This document shows positions 50,973 to 58,331 of a DNA stretch of 64,000 nt, piece by piece. Position numbers and translations under genes: made by a program. The notes under the pieces were generated by a model. It had not been told where the DNA came from, ran no database searches, and saw nothing but the letters and a program-made list of their open reading frames with translations. The stretch covers positions 27,908 through 91,907 of the forward strand of contig NZ_FOPS01000008.1 in the NCBI RefSeq assembly GCF_900113545.1, written 5' to 3'. The DNA is from Neisseria elongata subsp. elongata. GTDB lineage: Bacteria; Pseudomonadota; Gammaproteobacteria; Burkholderiales; Neisseriaceae. Numbering within the stretch: position 1 is the first letter of the stretch; each line of letters starts with the position of its first letter.

Positions 50973-52124
50973 TTATCTGGTAAAACGACCTGAATCGTAG
51001 CGTTTCACCCTGCGGGCGGTAACGTATTTGCTGTTCCAGTATTTGTTGCCCAGGCTGGTGATTTCGATGCTTTTGCCGGTGCGCGGGGCATGGATGAAGC
51101 GGTTGTTGCCGATGTAGAGGCCGACGTGCGAGATGCGTCCGCGCGAAGTGCTGAAAAACACCATGTCGCCCGGCTGGAGTTCGCTGCGGCTGACCGCAAC
51201 ACCCATTTTCGCCTGCTCTGCCGACGTGCGGGGCAGGTTGATTTGCATGGTTTTGCGGAAAATATGCTGCATGAAGCCGCTGCAGTCGAAACCGCTGCTG
51301 ACGGATGTTCCGCCAAAACGGTAGCTGACGCCGAGTAATCCCATTGCATTGCCGATCAATTCGTCCGCTTCGCGGCGGGAAAGGGCGGCGGTACGTTTTG
51401 AAGAGGATTGGCTGGAGGCAGGCTCGGAAAATTCCACTTTCGGAGAAGGAGCGGGAGGGGCTTTTGTTTCCTGCCGCCGCTCTGTTTCCGACTGTTGTTT
51501 GACCAGTGCCTGCATGCCGTCTTCGTCATAAGGCTGAGGGGGGGCAGCCGGAGGCGGCGGGGCTGGCGGAGCCTCTCGATGTGCAGTTTCTTGGCGGGCG
51601 GCTTCCCTTCTTGCCGCCTCGCGGTGTTCCGCTTCTTTTTTCGCGGCCTCTTGCTTTTTCAGGGCTTCCTGTTTGGCGGTATCGGCCTTTTTGTCCTTTT
51701 GTTTGCCGTCCTTCTTTTGGCTTTCTTGGTTTCTGCCGCCTGCTTGTGCTGCTTGTTTGTTTTCTTTTTTGTCTTTGCCTGTTTCTTTTTTATTTTTACT
51801 GTCTTTATTATCTTTTTTTTCTTTGCTGTTTTTGGCAGCCTCTTTTGGGGTTTCTTTTTTGGCGTTGTTCTTTTCTTTTTCCTGTTTTTTGCCGCCTTTG
51901 GCATTGTCTTTTTTGCTGTTTTCCGACTTTGCCCCGTCTTTCTTTTTATCGTCTTTTTTCTTGTCGGCCGGCTCTTTTTTGGCGTTGTCTTTTTTAGCTG
52001 CGTCTTTTTTGACGGTTTCTTTTTTGGCCGTTTTCTTATTGTCGGCGTAGGCGGCGGGAAGGGTTGCCGTCAATAGGGCAAACACCGTAAAGAAGTAGGT
52101 AAGGATTTGTTTCAAATGGGTCAT
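50973..52124 (-). CDS. NlpC/P60 peptidoglycan hydrolase with lysine-rich linker
   Basis: A 383-residue exported hydrolase. Signal peptide MTHLKQILTYFFTVFALLTATLPAAYA is followed by a long Lys/Glu/Asp-rich linker (about residues 29-200, with repeats such as KKDAAKKDNAKKEPADKKKDDKKKDG), a proline stretch and a C-terminal NlpC/P60 domain with the catalytic Cys in SGFDCSGFMQHIF, His in GRISHVGLYIGN and the polar residue in FIHAPRTG. The polylysine region may bind nucleic acid or cell-wall polymers. A C7 tract on the coding strand (51538-51544) lies in the proline stretch. Confidence 0.85.
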   Translation of the reverse strand: MTHLKQILTYFFTVFALLTATLPAAYADNKKTAKKETVKKDAAKKDNAKKEPADKKKDDKKKDGAKSENSKKDNAKGGKKQEKEKNNAKKETPKEAAKNSKEKKDNKDSKNKKETGKDKKENKQAAQAGGRNQESQKKDGKQKDKKADTAKQEALKKQEAAKKEAEHREAARREAARQETAHREAPPAPPPPAAPPQPYDEDGMQALVKQQSETERRQETKAPPAPSPKVEFSEPASSQSSSKRTAALSRREADELIGNAMGLLGVSYRFGGTSVSSGFDCSGFMQHIFRKTMQINLPRTSAEQAKMGVAVSRSELQPGDMVFFSTSRGRISHVGLYIGNNRFIHAPRTGKSIEITSLGNKYWNSKYVTARRVKRYDSGRFTR

Positions 52125-52229
52125 GCTGTTGTTTCGCTTGCTTGTCGGCCCTGCTCTCCGGCAGCCTGCCGACGGTGTTGGTAACCATTTTTTTCAGACG
52201 GCCTCCTGTGCCGTCCGCACGCAAAAATA

Positions 52230-52238
52230 TGCTATGCT
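52230..52238 (+). promoter_or_regulatory. Extended -10 promoter element for ubiB
   Basis: TGCTATGCT fits an extended -10 (TGnTATGCT), 38 bases before the ubiB start. A DUS lies just upstream and no strong -35 is visible. Confidence 0.45.
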
Positions 52239-52275
52239 GGGCATCTGTCGAGCCGAAAGATACCACATAACCGCC

Positions 52276-53922
52276 ATGATGATACCAACTTTACTCGCTA
52301 TGCGCGATTTTTCGCGGCTGCGCGAAATCATTGCCATTCTGACCAAACACGGCTTGGGCGAGTTTGTGCAGCGTATCAAATTGTCGGGCAAAACGCCGTC
52401 TGAAAACCCCGATGCGGACAGCCGCTACATCCCTACGCCGCGCCGTTTCCGCCTGGCTTTCGAGGAACTGGGGCCGACGTTTGTCAAGCTGGGGCAGATT
52501 TTGTCCACGCGGGTGGACATTTTCAATGCCGAGTGGATAGAGGAATTCGAACAGCTGCAATGCAACGTCGCGCCGATTGCCACGGAAGACATCGGCGCGT
52601 TGATTGAGGCGCGGCTCGGCCGGCCGATGGACGAAGTGTTTGCCGAGTTAGACGGCAAACCGGTCGGCAGCGCGTCCATCGCCCAGGTGCACGGCGCGGT
52701 TTTGCGCAACGGCGAACGGGTGGCGGTTAAAATCAAGCGGCCGGACATTGAAAAAAGCATACGCGCGGATTTGCGTATTTTGAACCATCTGGCAGCCCTC
52801 ATCGAAACGGAAATCCCCGAAACCCGCCGCTACCGGCCGGTTCAGATGGTTCAGTATTTTGCCCGCAGCCTGGCCAGGGAAACCGATTTGTCGTTCGAAC
52901 TGCGCTATATGCAGCGTTTCGCCAATGCCTTTTCCGACCATCCTTTCGTCCACATCCCCAAGGTCTATGCCGAGTATTCCAACCGCCAGATTCTGGTGCA
53001 GGAATATGTCGGCGGCACCCTCCTGCGCCATGCCGATATCGACCGGATGCCGTCTGAAACCCGCGCCATGCTGGCACGGCGCATTACCGACACCTTGTTT
53101 GCCATGATTTTGCAGCAAGGCTTCTTTCATGCCGACCCGCACCCCGGCAACATCTTCATCCGCGACGACGGGCGGATCAGCCTGATTGATTTCGGCCTGG
53201 TCGGCCACCTTTCCGCCCCGAGGCGGCACGAAATCCTTTCCCTCATCAAAGCCCTTGCGGAGCGCGACCCGTTTACCATGCAATATGTGCTGGGCAACTG
53301 GGCGCAGGGCGAACTGCCCGACGAAAACCTGCTGGGTGCCGACGTGCTGGAAATGCTGTTGAACTACGAAAATACGCCCGTCAGCGACTTACGCATCAGC
53401 CAAGTCATCAACGACATCACCCAAATCATGCGCGGCCACGGCCTGACGCTGCCCGCCGATTTGGTGATGCTGTTCAAAACGCTGATTACCCTCGAAGGCG
53501 TGGTCAAGCGGCTGGACGGCTCGACCGAACTCTTGGAACAGGCCAAACCCATCGTACTGGCCGAACTGAAGCGCCTCGCCTCGCCCGACTACATCGTGCG
53601 GAAAAGCCGCAGGCAGCTGAACACCCTGCTGCAAACCGCCGACGAACTGCCGCAAACCCTCATCCGCCTGTCGCGGCGGCTGCAAAAAGGACAATTCAGC
53701 CTCGACCTCGACCTCAAACGGCTGGACGACCTCAGCCACCAGCTCGACCGCGCCACCAACCGCCTGACCATGGGCATCGTTACCGCCGCCTTGATTATCG
53801 GCTCCTCCATCGTCATGAGCGTAGACAAAGCCCCCGGCTTCCTCGGCCTGACCGGCTACCTGCTGGCCTTTGCCAACAGCCTGTGGATTATCTGGTCCAT
53901 CTGGCGTTCGGGCAGGCACTAA
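52276..53922 (+). CDS. ubiB: UbiB, ubiquinone-biosynthesis kinase-like protein
   Basis: A 548-residue UbiB/ABC1-family atypical kinase-like ATPase needed for ubiquinone synthesis. Motifs include GPTFVKLGQILSTRVDIFNAEWIEEFEQLQ, KPVGSASIAQVHGAVLRNGERVAVKIKRPDIEKSI (the KxGQ-type and A-rich loops of the family), LSFELRYMQRFAN and FHADPHPGNIFIRDDGRISLIDFG. The C-terminus has two membrane helices (LTMGIVTAALIIGSSIVMSV and FLGLTGYLLAFANSLWIIWSIW). The ATG at 52276 (or 52279) is used; the open frame upstream is not coding. An AT-form DUS occurs in the gene. Confidence 0.93.
   Translation: MMIPTLLAMRDFSRLREIIAILTKHGLGEFVQRIKLSGKTPSENPDADSRYIPTPRRFRLAFEELGPTFVKLGQILSTRVDIFNAEWIEEFEQLQCNVAPIATEDIGALIEARLGRPMDEVFAELDGKPVGSASIAQVHGAVLRNGERVAVKIKRPDIEKSIRADLRILNHLAALIETEIPETRRYRPVQMVQYFARSLARETDLSFELRYMQRFANAFSDHPFVHIPKVYAEYSNRQILVQEYVGGTLLRHADIDRMPSETRAMLARRITDTLFAMILQQGFFHADPHPGNIFIRDDGRISLIDFGLVGHLSAPRRHEILSLIKALAERDPFTMQYVLGNWAQGELPDENLLGADVLEMLLNYENTPVSDLRISQVINDITQIMRGHGLTLPADLVMLFKTLITLEGVVKRLDGSTELLEQAKPIVLAELKRLASPDYIVRKSRRQLNTLLQTADELPQTLIRLSRRLQKGQFSLDLDLKRLDDLSHQLDRATNRLTMGIVTAALIIGSSIVMSVDKAPGFLGLTGYLLAFANSLWIIWSIWRSGRH
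53047..53058 (+). repeat. AT-dialect DUS within ubiB
   Basis: ATGCCGTCTGAA, the form of the N. meningitidis group, encodes the MPSET stretch in the protein. Confidence 0.8.
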
Positions 53923-54079
53923 GCGCGCAAACACCCACCCCAAACCGTTCAAACCGGTTTTTCAGACGGCCTCCATGTAAACAAGCATCAAAAAACATCA
54001 AATCCTGCAAACGGCATTTTAAATCCACCCCCTTCGCCGCATATTGCCGCCCTGTACACACCCAAACAAAGGAAAAAAC

Positions 54080-54322
54080 ATGCTGGCCACCATCCTCATC
54101 GGTTTTGTCATCGGCGTTCTGGCGAAATTCCTCTATCCCGGCCGCGACAAACTCGGCTTCATCTTCACCACCCTGCTCGGCATCGGCGGATCGGTGCTCG
54201 GCAGCTGGGCCGGACAGACGCTCGGCTGGTACGGGCCGGGCCAACCCGCAGGCTGGATTGTCTCCACCATTGCGGCCGTCGCCATCCTTGCCGTTTACAG
54301 CCGCCTGAACGGGAAACGCTAA
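54080..54322 (+). CDS. YeaQ/YmgE-family small membrane protein
   Basis: An 80-residue, three-helix inner-membrane protein of the transglycosylase-associated/GlsB group. Sequence MLATILIGFVIGVLAKFLYPGRDKLGFIFTTLLGIGGSVLGSWAGQTLGWYGPGQPAGWIVSTIAAVAILAVYSRL shows the family features, with GxxxG patterns and the Pro-Gly turn PGRD. AAGGAAAAA precedes the ATG. Function in Neisseria is unknown; relatives are stress-induced. Confidence 0.85.
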   Translation: MLATILIGFVIGVLAKFLYPGRDKLGFIFTTLLGIGGSVLGSWAGQTLGWYGPGQPAGWIVSTIAAVAILAVYSRLNGKR

Positions 54323-54330
54323 ACCGCAAA

Positions 54331-54406
54331 AAGGCCGTCTGAAAAAACATTTCCGACAAGGCCTGAACACGCGGCCCCGCCCACAAACGGATTTTTCAGA
54401 CGGCCT
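54331..54406. terminator. DUS pair after the YeaQ-like gene
   Basis: AAGGCCGTCTGAAAAA and an inverse copy enclose about 50 bases in which AAGGCCTGAACAC also appears; it may be a spaced hairpin terminator. Confidence 0.65.
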
Positions 54407-54507
54407 CACAGCTATTGTTTGAAAAACAAAGTAAAACCTTCGCATTTTCAAGACTTACTGTTACAATCCGTATCCTTATTCAACAACCCACACATAGGAA
54501 CGACACC

Positions 54508-55200
54508 ATGCAACATGATGTTTACGACTATACCAACCCGGCCATGGGCGTGCAGCGCAGCGGCGTTTTGCGCAAAACCTACGGCCTCTTGGCAGTGTCC
54601 TTCATCCCCTGTGCGCTGGGCGCATTCGCCGCTGCCACCACGGGCTTCAACCTCTTCAGCCTCACCGGCAACCGCTGGGCGGGCATCATCGCCTTCTTCG
54701 CCTTCTTCTACGGCATGGTTTTCCTGATTGAGAAAAACCGCTACAGCAACGTGGGCGCAGGCCTTTTGATGGTTTTCACCTTCGGCATGGGCGCACTGAT
54801 TTCCCCGCTGCTGCAATACAGCCTGAGCATTCCCGGCGGCGCGAACCTCGTCGCCACCGCAGCCCTGATGACTGCGGCAGTATTCGGCGTCATGTCGGTG
54901 ATGGCGCGAAAAGCCAACGTTGACACCAACGCCCTCGGCCGCTTCCTCTCCGTCGGCGGCGTCATCCTGATGATTGCCGTGGTGGCCAACCTGTTCCTGC
55001 AAATGCCTGTCTTCGGACTGGCCATTGCCGGCGCATTCGTCTTCTTCAGCTCGCTGGTCATCATGTGGCAGGTGCGCACCGTCATCGAAGGCGGCGAAGA
55101 CAGTCACATCAGCGCGGCACTGACCATCTTCATCTCACTGTACAACATCTTCCAAAGCCTGTTGCACATCCTGCTTTCACTGGCCGGTAACGACGATTAA
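54508..55200 (+). CDS. Bax inhibitor-1/YccA-family membrane protein
   Basis: A 230-residue, seven-helix inner-membrane protein of the BI-1/YccA group, which in E. coli interacts with FtsH and modulates membrane proteolysis. It starts MQHDVYDYTNPAMGVQRSGVLRKTYGLLAVSFIPCALGAFAAATTGFN. Helices include WAGIIAFFAFFYGMVFLIEKN, LLMVFTFGMGALISPLLQYSL and VFGLAIAGAFVFFSSLVIMWQ, and the end is the family-type SLYNIFQSLLHILLSLAGNDD. The ATG at 54508 begins the conserved part. Confidence 0.9.
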   Translation: MQHDVYDYTNPAMGVQRSGVLRKTYGLLAVSFIPCALGAFAAATTGFNLFSLTGNRWAGIIAFFAFFYGMVFLIEKNRYSNVGAGLLMVFTFGMGALISPLLQYSLSIPGGANLVATAALMTAAVFGVMSVMARKANVDTNALGRFLSVGGVILMIAVVANLFLQMPVFGLAIAGAFVFFSSLVIMWQVRTVIEGGEDSHISAALTIFISLYNIFQSLLHILLSLAGNDD

Positions 55201-55226
55201 GCCGTACACAGGATAAGATGCTTGAG

Positions 55227-55263
55227 AGGCCGTCTGAAAACGGAAAACCGTTTCAGACGGCCT
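55227..55263. terminator. DUS hairpin after the YccA-like gene
   Basis: AGGCCGTCTGAAAACGG and inverse, 26 bases after the stop. Confidence 0.8.
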
Positions 55264-55387
55264 TTTCGTTTCCAACCCGGATACGGACGCAAACTGCATC
55301 AGCCATTCAGAAATTCCGCCAAAACTGCGGCCATGCCGCCGCACCCCGCATCATCCGCCATATTCCGTCCTGCCAAAGCATTTCCGC

Positions 55388-55393
55388 TATAAT
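55388..55393 (+). promoter_or_regulatory. Consensus -10 hexamer for the Slam gene
   Basis: A perfect TATAAT lies 54 bases before the Slam start; no clear -35 is seen. An AG-DUS follows between it and the ATG. Confidence 0.4.
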
Positions 55394-55447
55394 CGCCGCC
55401 GGCCGGTGTTTTCAGACGGCCTCCGTCCCCCTCCCATCCATACCGCC

Positions 55448-56851
55448 ATGAAAATAGCCCCCCTGCTCCTGCTGCTTTTACCCCTCCACGCCGCATCCGA
55501 AACCGTGCACGTTCCCGCACCGGTTTCATTCGACCGACTGCCGGAAACACCCATCAGCCCCGAGCCGCCGCCCCAACCCGCACCACCCGCCGCCGTCCTT
55601 ACCGACGACGACGGCAGCACCCTGGAAGCGCAAATCAGCCGCGCACTGACCGAACAAGACTGGCCGCGCCTGACAAAACTGCTGCAAAAATACCAAACCC
55701 TGCCCGCGCGCGACCCCGTCCTCCACGACTACGCACTCGGCGCACTCCGCCGCGCCCAACTCCGCCATGACGAAGCCGTCGCACTGTATCGCGGCATTTT
55801 GGCGCAACAGCCCGACTTGGCCTATCCGCGTTTCGATTTGGGCGTCATGCTGTTTGAAAACAAACAATACCGCGAAGCGGCGGCGGAACTGCAACGTGCC
55901 AAACCCGGCCTGCAACCCGACATGCAGGCACTGGCCGACCGTTATCTGGCAGCCATCAAAAAAGAACAAGGCTGGCAGCCCGAAATTTCCCTGCAATACG
56001 CCGCCACCGACAATGTAAACAACGCTTCCGAAGCCGAAATCATCGAATGGGACGGCAGGCAATGGCGGAAAACCGCCGACAGCCTGCCCCAAAGCGCGCA
56101 CGGTATCCGCTACGGCTTGGGCGTATCACGCGAAATCAACTTGGGCGGCCGCCACTTCGCCGCAGGCCGTCTGAACGGCGACGGCGTACATTATTGGGAC
56201 CGCCGCGAATACAACGAGCAGAGCATCCACCTTGCCGCAGGCTACAAAAACCGCTCCGTAACGCGCTCGTTCGGCATCCTGCCCTTTATCGAATACAACC
56301 GGCTGGGCGACGAACCTTACAACCAAGTATTCGGCGCACAGGCCGACTTTTCAGGCCGTCTGAACGACAAATGGCGCATCGCGCTCAACGCGGGCCATAT
56401 CTGGAAACGCTATCGCGAAGAACGTACGGCGGCACGCTACGACGGCCACATGCCGTCGGCGGGCGCGACCCTGATATACGCCGCGCCGAAAAACTGGCTG
56501 CTGTTCGGCGGCGCGGACTGGTCGCACGACATCACGCGCGAAGCGGAACAGGCTTCCGTGCGCAAAGACGTTCGGCTGGGCGTGTTCAAAACCTTTTCAG
56601 ACGGCCTCGGCCTGCGCGCCAATCTGCGCTACTCCCGCCGTATTTTCGACGCGCCCGGCACGCTGGTTTACCGATTCGTGCGCAAAGACCGCGAATATCA
56701 GGCCGGCGCATCCGTCTGGCACGAAAAATTGTCGTGGAAAGGCTTGGTGCCGCGCCTGAACCTGCAATACCTGAAAGTGGACAGCAATATGGGCGGCTTC
56801 TATTCGCGGCGGAATATGCAATGGTTTGTCAGCGTGGAGAAACAGTTTTAA
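55448..56851 (+). CDS. Slam-family surface lipoprotein assembly modulator
   Basis: A 467-residue outer-membrane protein that helps surface lipoproteins cross to the cell surface. Signal peptide MKIAPLLLLLLPLHAASE, a proline-rich spacer, then a TPR-like periplasmic domain (about 60-170, LTEQDWPRLTKLLQKYQTLPARDPVLHDYALGALRRAQLRHDEAVALYRGILAQQPDLAYPRFDLGVMLFENKQYREAAAELQRAKP) and a C-terminal beta-barrel with alternating aromatic strands ending in WFVSVEKQF, an outer-membrane terminal Phe. Slam genes are usually beside their lipoprotein client (such as tbpB, hpuA or fHbp); none is near here. A 180-bp MITE follows 29 bases after the stop. Confidence 0.87.
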   Translation: MKIAPLLLLLLPLHAASETVHVPAPVSFDRLPETPISPEPPPQPAPPAAVLTDDDGSTLEAQISRALTEQDWPRLTKLLQKYQTLPARDPVLHDYALGALRRAQLRHDEAVALYRGILAQQPDLAYPRFDLGVMLFENKQYREAAAELQRAKPGLQPDMQALADRYLAAIKKEQGWQPEISLQYAATDNVNNASEAEIIEWDGRQWRKTADSLPQSAHGIRYGLGVSREINLGGRHFAAGRLNGDGVHYWDRREYNEQSIHLAAGYKNRSVTRSFGILPFIEYNRLGDEPYNQVFGAQADFSGRLNDKWRIALNAGHIWKRYREERTAARYDGHMPSAGATLIYAAPKNWLLFGGADWSHDITREAEQASVRKDVRLGVFKTFSDGLGLRANLRYSRRIFDAPGTLVYRFVRKDREYQAGASVWHEKLSWKGLVPRLNLQYLKVDSNMGGFYSRRNMQWFVSVEKQF

Positions 56852-56880
56852 ACGTGCCCGGCACACCGGACACACAGCAG

Positions 56881-57060
56881 GAGACCTTTGCAATAACATA
56901 GGTTACTAAAATTTTATGCTCAATCTCATTTTCAAAATGCAAAACCTTTCTGATTTTTCCTACTTTTTGCTCAATATTAGGAAGATTTTAGTCAATTGAA
57001 ATTTTTTGGCGCATTTTTATGCGTCAAATTTCGTTAACAGACTATTTTTGCAAAGGTCTC
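56881..57060. mobile_element. 180-bp miniature inverted-repeat element (MITE) of IS5-type ends
   Basis: It starts GAGACCTTTGCAA and ends TTGCAAAGGTCTC, a perfect 13-base inverted repeat, and is flanked by a direct AGCAG on each side (56876-56880 and 57061-57065). The interior is AT-rich with an internal stem (GCGCATTTTTATGCGT near 57010) and no coding capacity. Such ends occur in Neisseria IS5-family elements in my recollection, so this looks like a non-autonomous derivative. The five-base flanks would be the target duplication. Confidence 0.85.
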
Positions 57061-57112
57061 AGCAGGTTCTCCAACGCACGAGACAGCAGCCGCACAGGAA
57101 AGCAGGCATAAA

Positions 57113-57165
57113 AAGGCCGTCTGAAAAGTTGTCGCCGCATCGCAGCCACACTTTCAGACGGCCTT
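57113..57165. terminator. DUS hairpin after nagZ
   Basis: AAGGCCGTCTGAAAAG and inverse lie beyond the end of the leftward nagZ gene and close to the MITE. Confidence 0.78.
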
Positions 57166-57180
57166 ATATCGTCCTCGTAT

Positions 57181-58266
57181 TTAAAACGCTTCGCCTACCT
57201 GAACGCCGCCGGCCAAATCCCTGACGCCCGACAGTTGCTCCGTCAGCATACGGGCGTGCCGGAAGGCTTCGGTTTGCAGCACGGCCTGTGCCTGCTCAGG
57301 CGTCAGCTCATTGGCCATGTATTGCCAACGGGCCGCCAACTGCGGATTGTCGGGCGCGACAAAATCGCGGCGCAGTTCGTCCACCAAATCCGGCCGGTTG
57401 CAAACCAGCGCGATGTCGCAGCCTGCACGGAATGCCGCCTGTGCCCGCTGCGCGATGCCGCCTGCGGCAGCCGCGCCTTCCATGGTCAAATCATCGGAAA
57501 AAATCACACCGTCGAATTTGAGCTGGCCGCGCAGAATGTCTTGTAGCCAAACGGGTGAAAAGCCGGCAGGGCGGCTGTCGATTTTTCCGTAAACTACATG
57601 GGCGGGCATAACGGCGGCCATACCTGCGGCAGACAGGGCGGCAAACGGACGCAGGTCGTCCACCTGCAATTCGTCCAAGCTGCGCGAGTCGTGCGGCAGG
57701 GTCAGATGGCTGTCGCCGCCGACGAAGCCGTGGCCGGGAAAATGTTTGCCGCAGGATTTCATGCCGCCGCGTTTCAGGCCGCGCTGTAATGCCAACGCCA
57801 ATTCAATCACCACGTCCGCATCTTTGTGGAAGCTGCGGTTGCCGATAACGGCGCAATTTCCCCAGTCCAAATCCAATACCGGTGTAAACGACAAATCGAT
57901 GCCGCAGGCGGCCAGTTCGGCAGCCAACACCCAACCGACCGTTTCCGCCCGTTCTGTGGCGGCTTCCGCCCCTTGTCCGTCCCACATTTCGCCCAATACG
58001 CGCATGGCGGGCAGGCGGGTAAAACCCGTGATAAACCGTTGCACGCGGCCGCCTTCATGATCGACGGCCACAATCAGGGGCGGTTGGCGCAGGGCTTTGA
58101 TTTCCTGCACGAGCAGGATCAGCTGTTCTCTATCTTGGAAATTTCGGCGAAACAGAATCACGCCGCCGACAGCGGGATCAAGCAGGCGTTCTTTTTCTTC
58201 GTCGGTGAGTCGGAAGGATTCGACATCGGCCATTATGGGGCCGCGCGGCAGGGTTTTCGGTATCAT
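57181..58266 (-). CDS. nagZ: NagZ, beta-N-acetylhexosaminidase
   Basis: Cytoplasmic GH3 enzyme that removes N-acetylglucosamine from imported anhydro-muropeptides in peptidoglycan recycling. The 361-residue protein has VDHEGGRVQRFITGFTRLPAMR, GIDLSFTPVLDLDWGNCAVIGNRSFHKD, GMKSCGKHFPGHGFVGGDSHLTLPHDSR (catalytic His loop), and the nucleophile in GVIFSDDLTMEGAAAAGGIAQRA. It begins MIPKTLPRGPIMADVESFRLTDEEKERLLDP, typical of Neisseria NagZ; an in-frame ATG further on is also possible. It works after AmpG import. Confidence 0.94.
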   Translation of the reverse strand: MIPKTLPRGPIMADVESFRLTDEEKERLLDPAVGGVILFRRNFQDREQLILLVQEIKALRQPPLIVAVDHEGGRVQRFITGFTRLPAMRVLGEMWDGQGAEAATERAETVGWVLAAELAACGIDLSFTPVLDLDWGNCAVIGNRSFHKDADVVIELALALQRGLKRGGMKSCGKHFPGHGFVGGDSHLTLPHDSRSLDELQVDDLRPFAALSAAGMAAVMPAHVVYGKIDSRPAGFSPVWLQDILRGQLKFDGVIFSDDLTMEGAAAAGGIAQRAQAAFRAGCDIALVCNRPDLVDELRRDFVAPDNPQLAARWQYMANELTPEQAQAVLQTEAFRHARMLTEQLSGVRDLAGGVQVGEAF

Positions 58267-58287
58267 GGTTTTCAGAGTATGAAAGAT

Positions 58288-58316
58288 TTTTCAGACGGCC
58301 TGGAGGCCGTCTGAAA
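58288..58316. terminator. DUS hairpin between the protease gene and nagZ
   Basis: TTTTCAGACGGCCT followed closely by AGGCCGTCTGAAA with a three-base gap, upstream of nagZ and downstream of the protease gene. Confidence 0.72.
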
Positions 58317-58331
58317 CGGGTGGTCGGATGG

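Noticed and set aside
51538..51544. C7 tract in the NlpC/P60 gene as a contingency locus
   Set aside because: Seven C residues are borderline and lie in a proline stretch; no strain comparison is available.
51408..52076. Long phenylalanine-rich open frame on the plus strand
   Set aside because: It is the antisense of the lysine-rich linker of the NlpC/P60 gene; AAA codons read as TTT.
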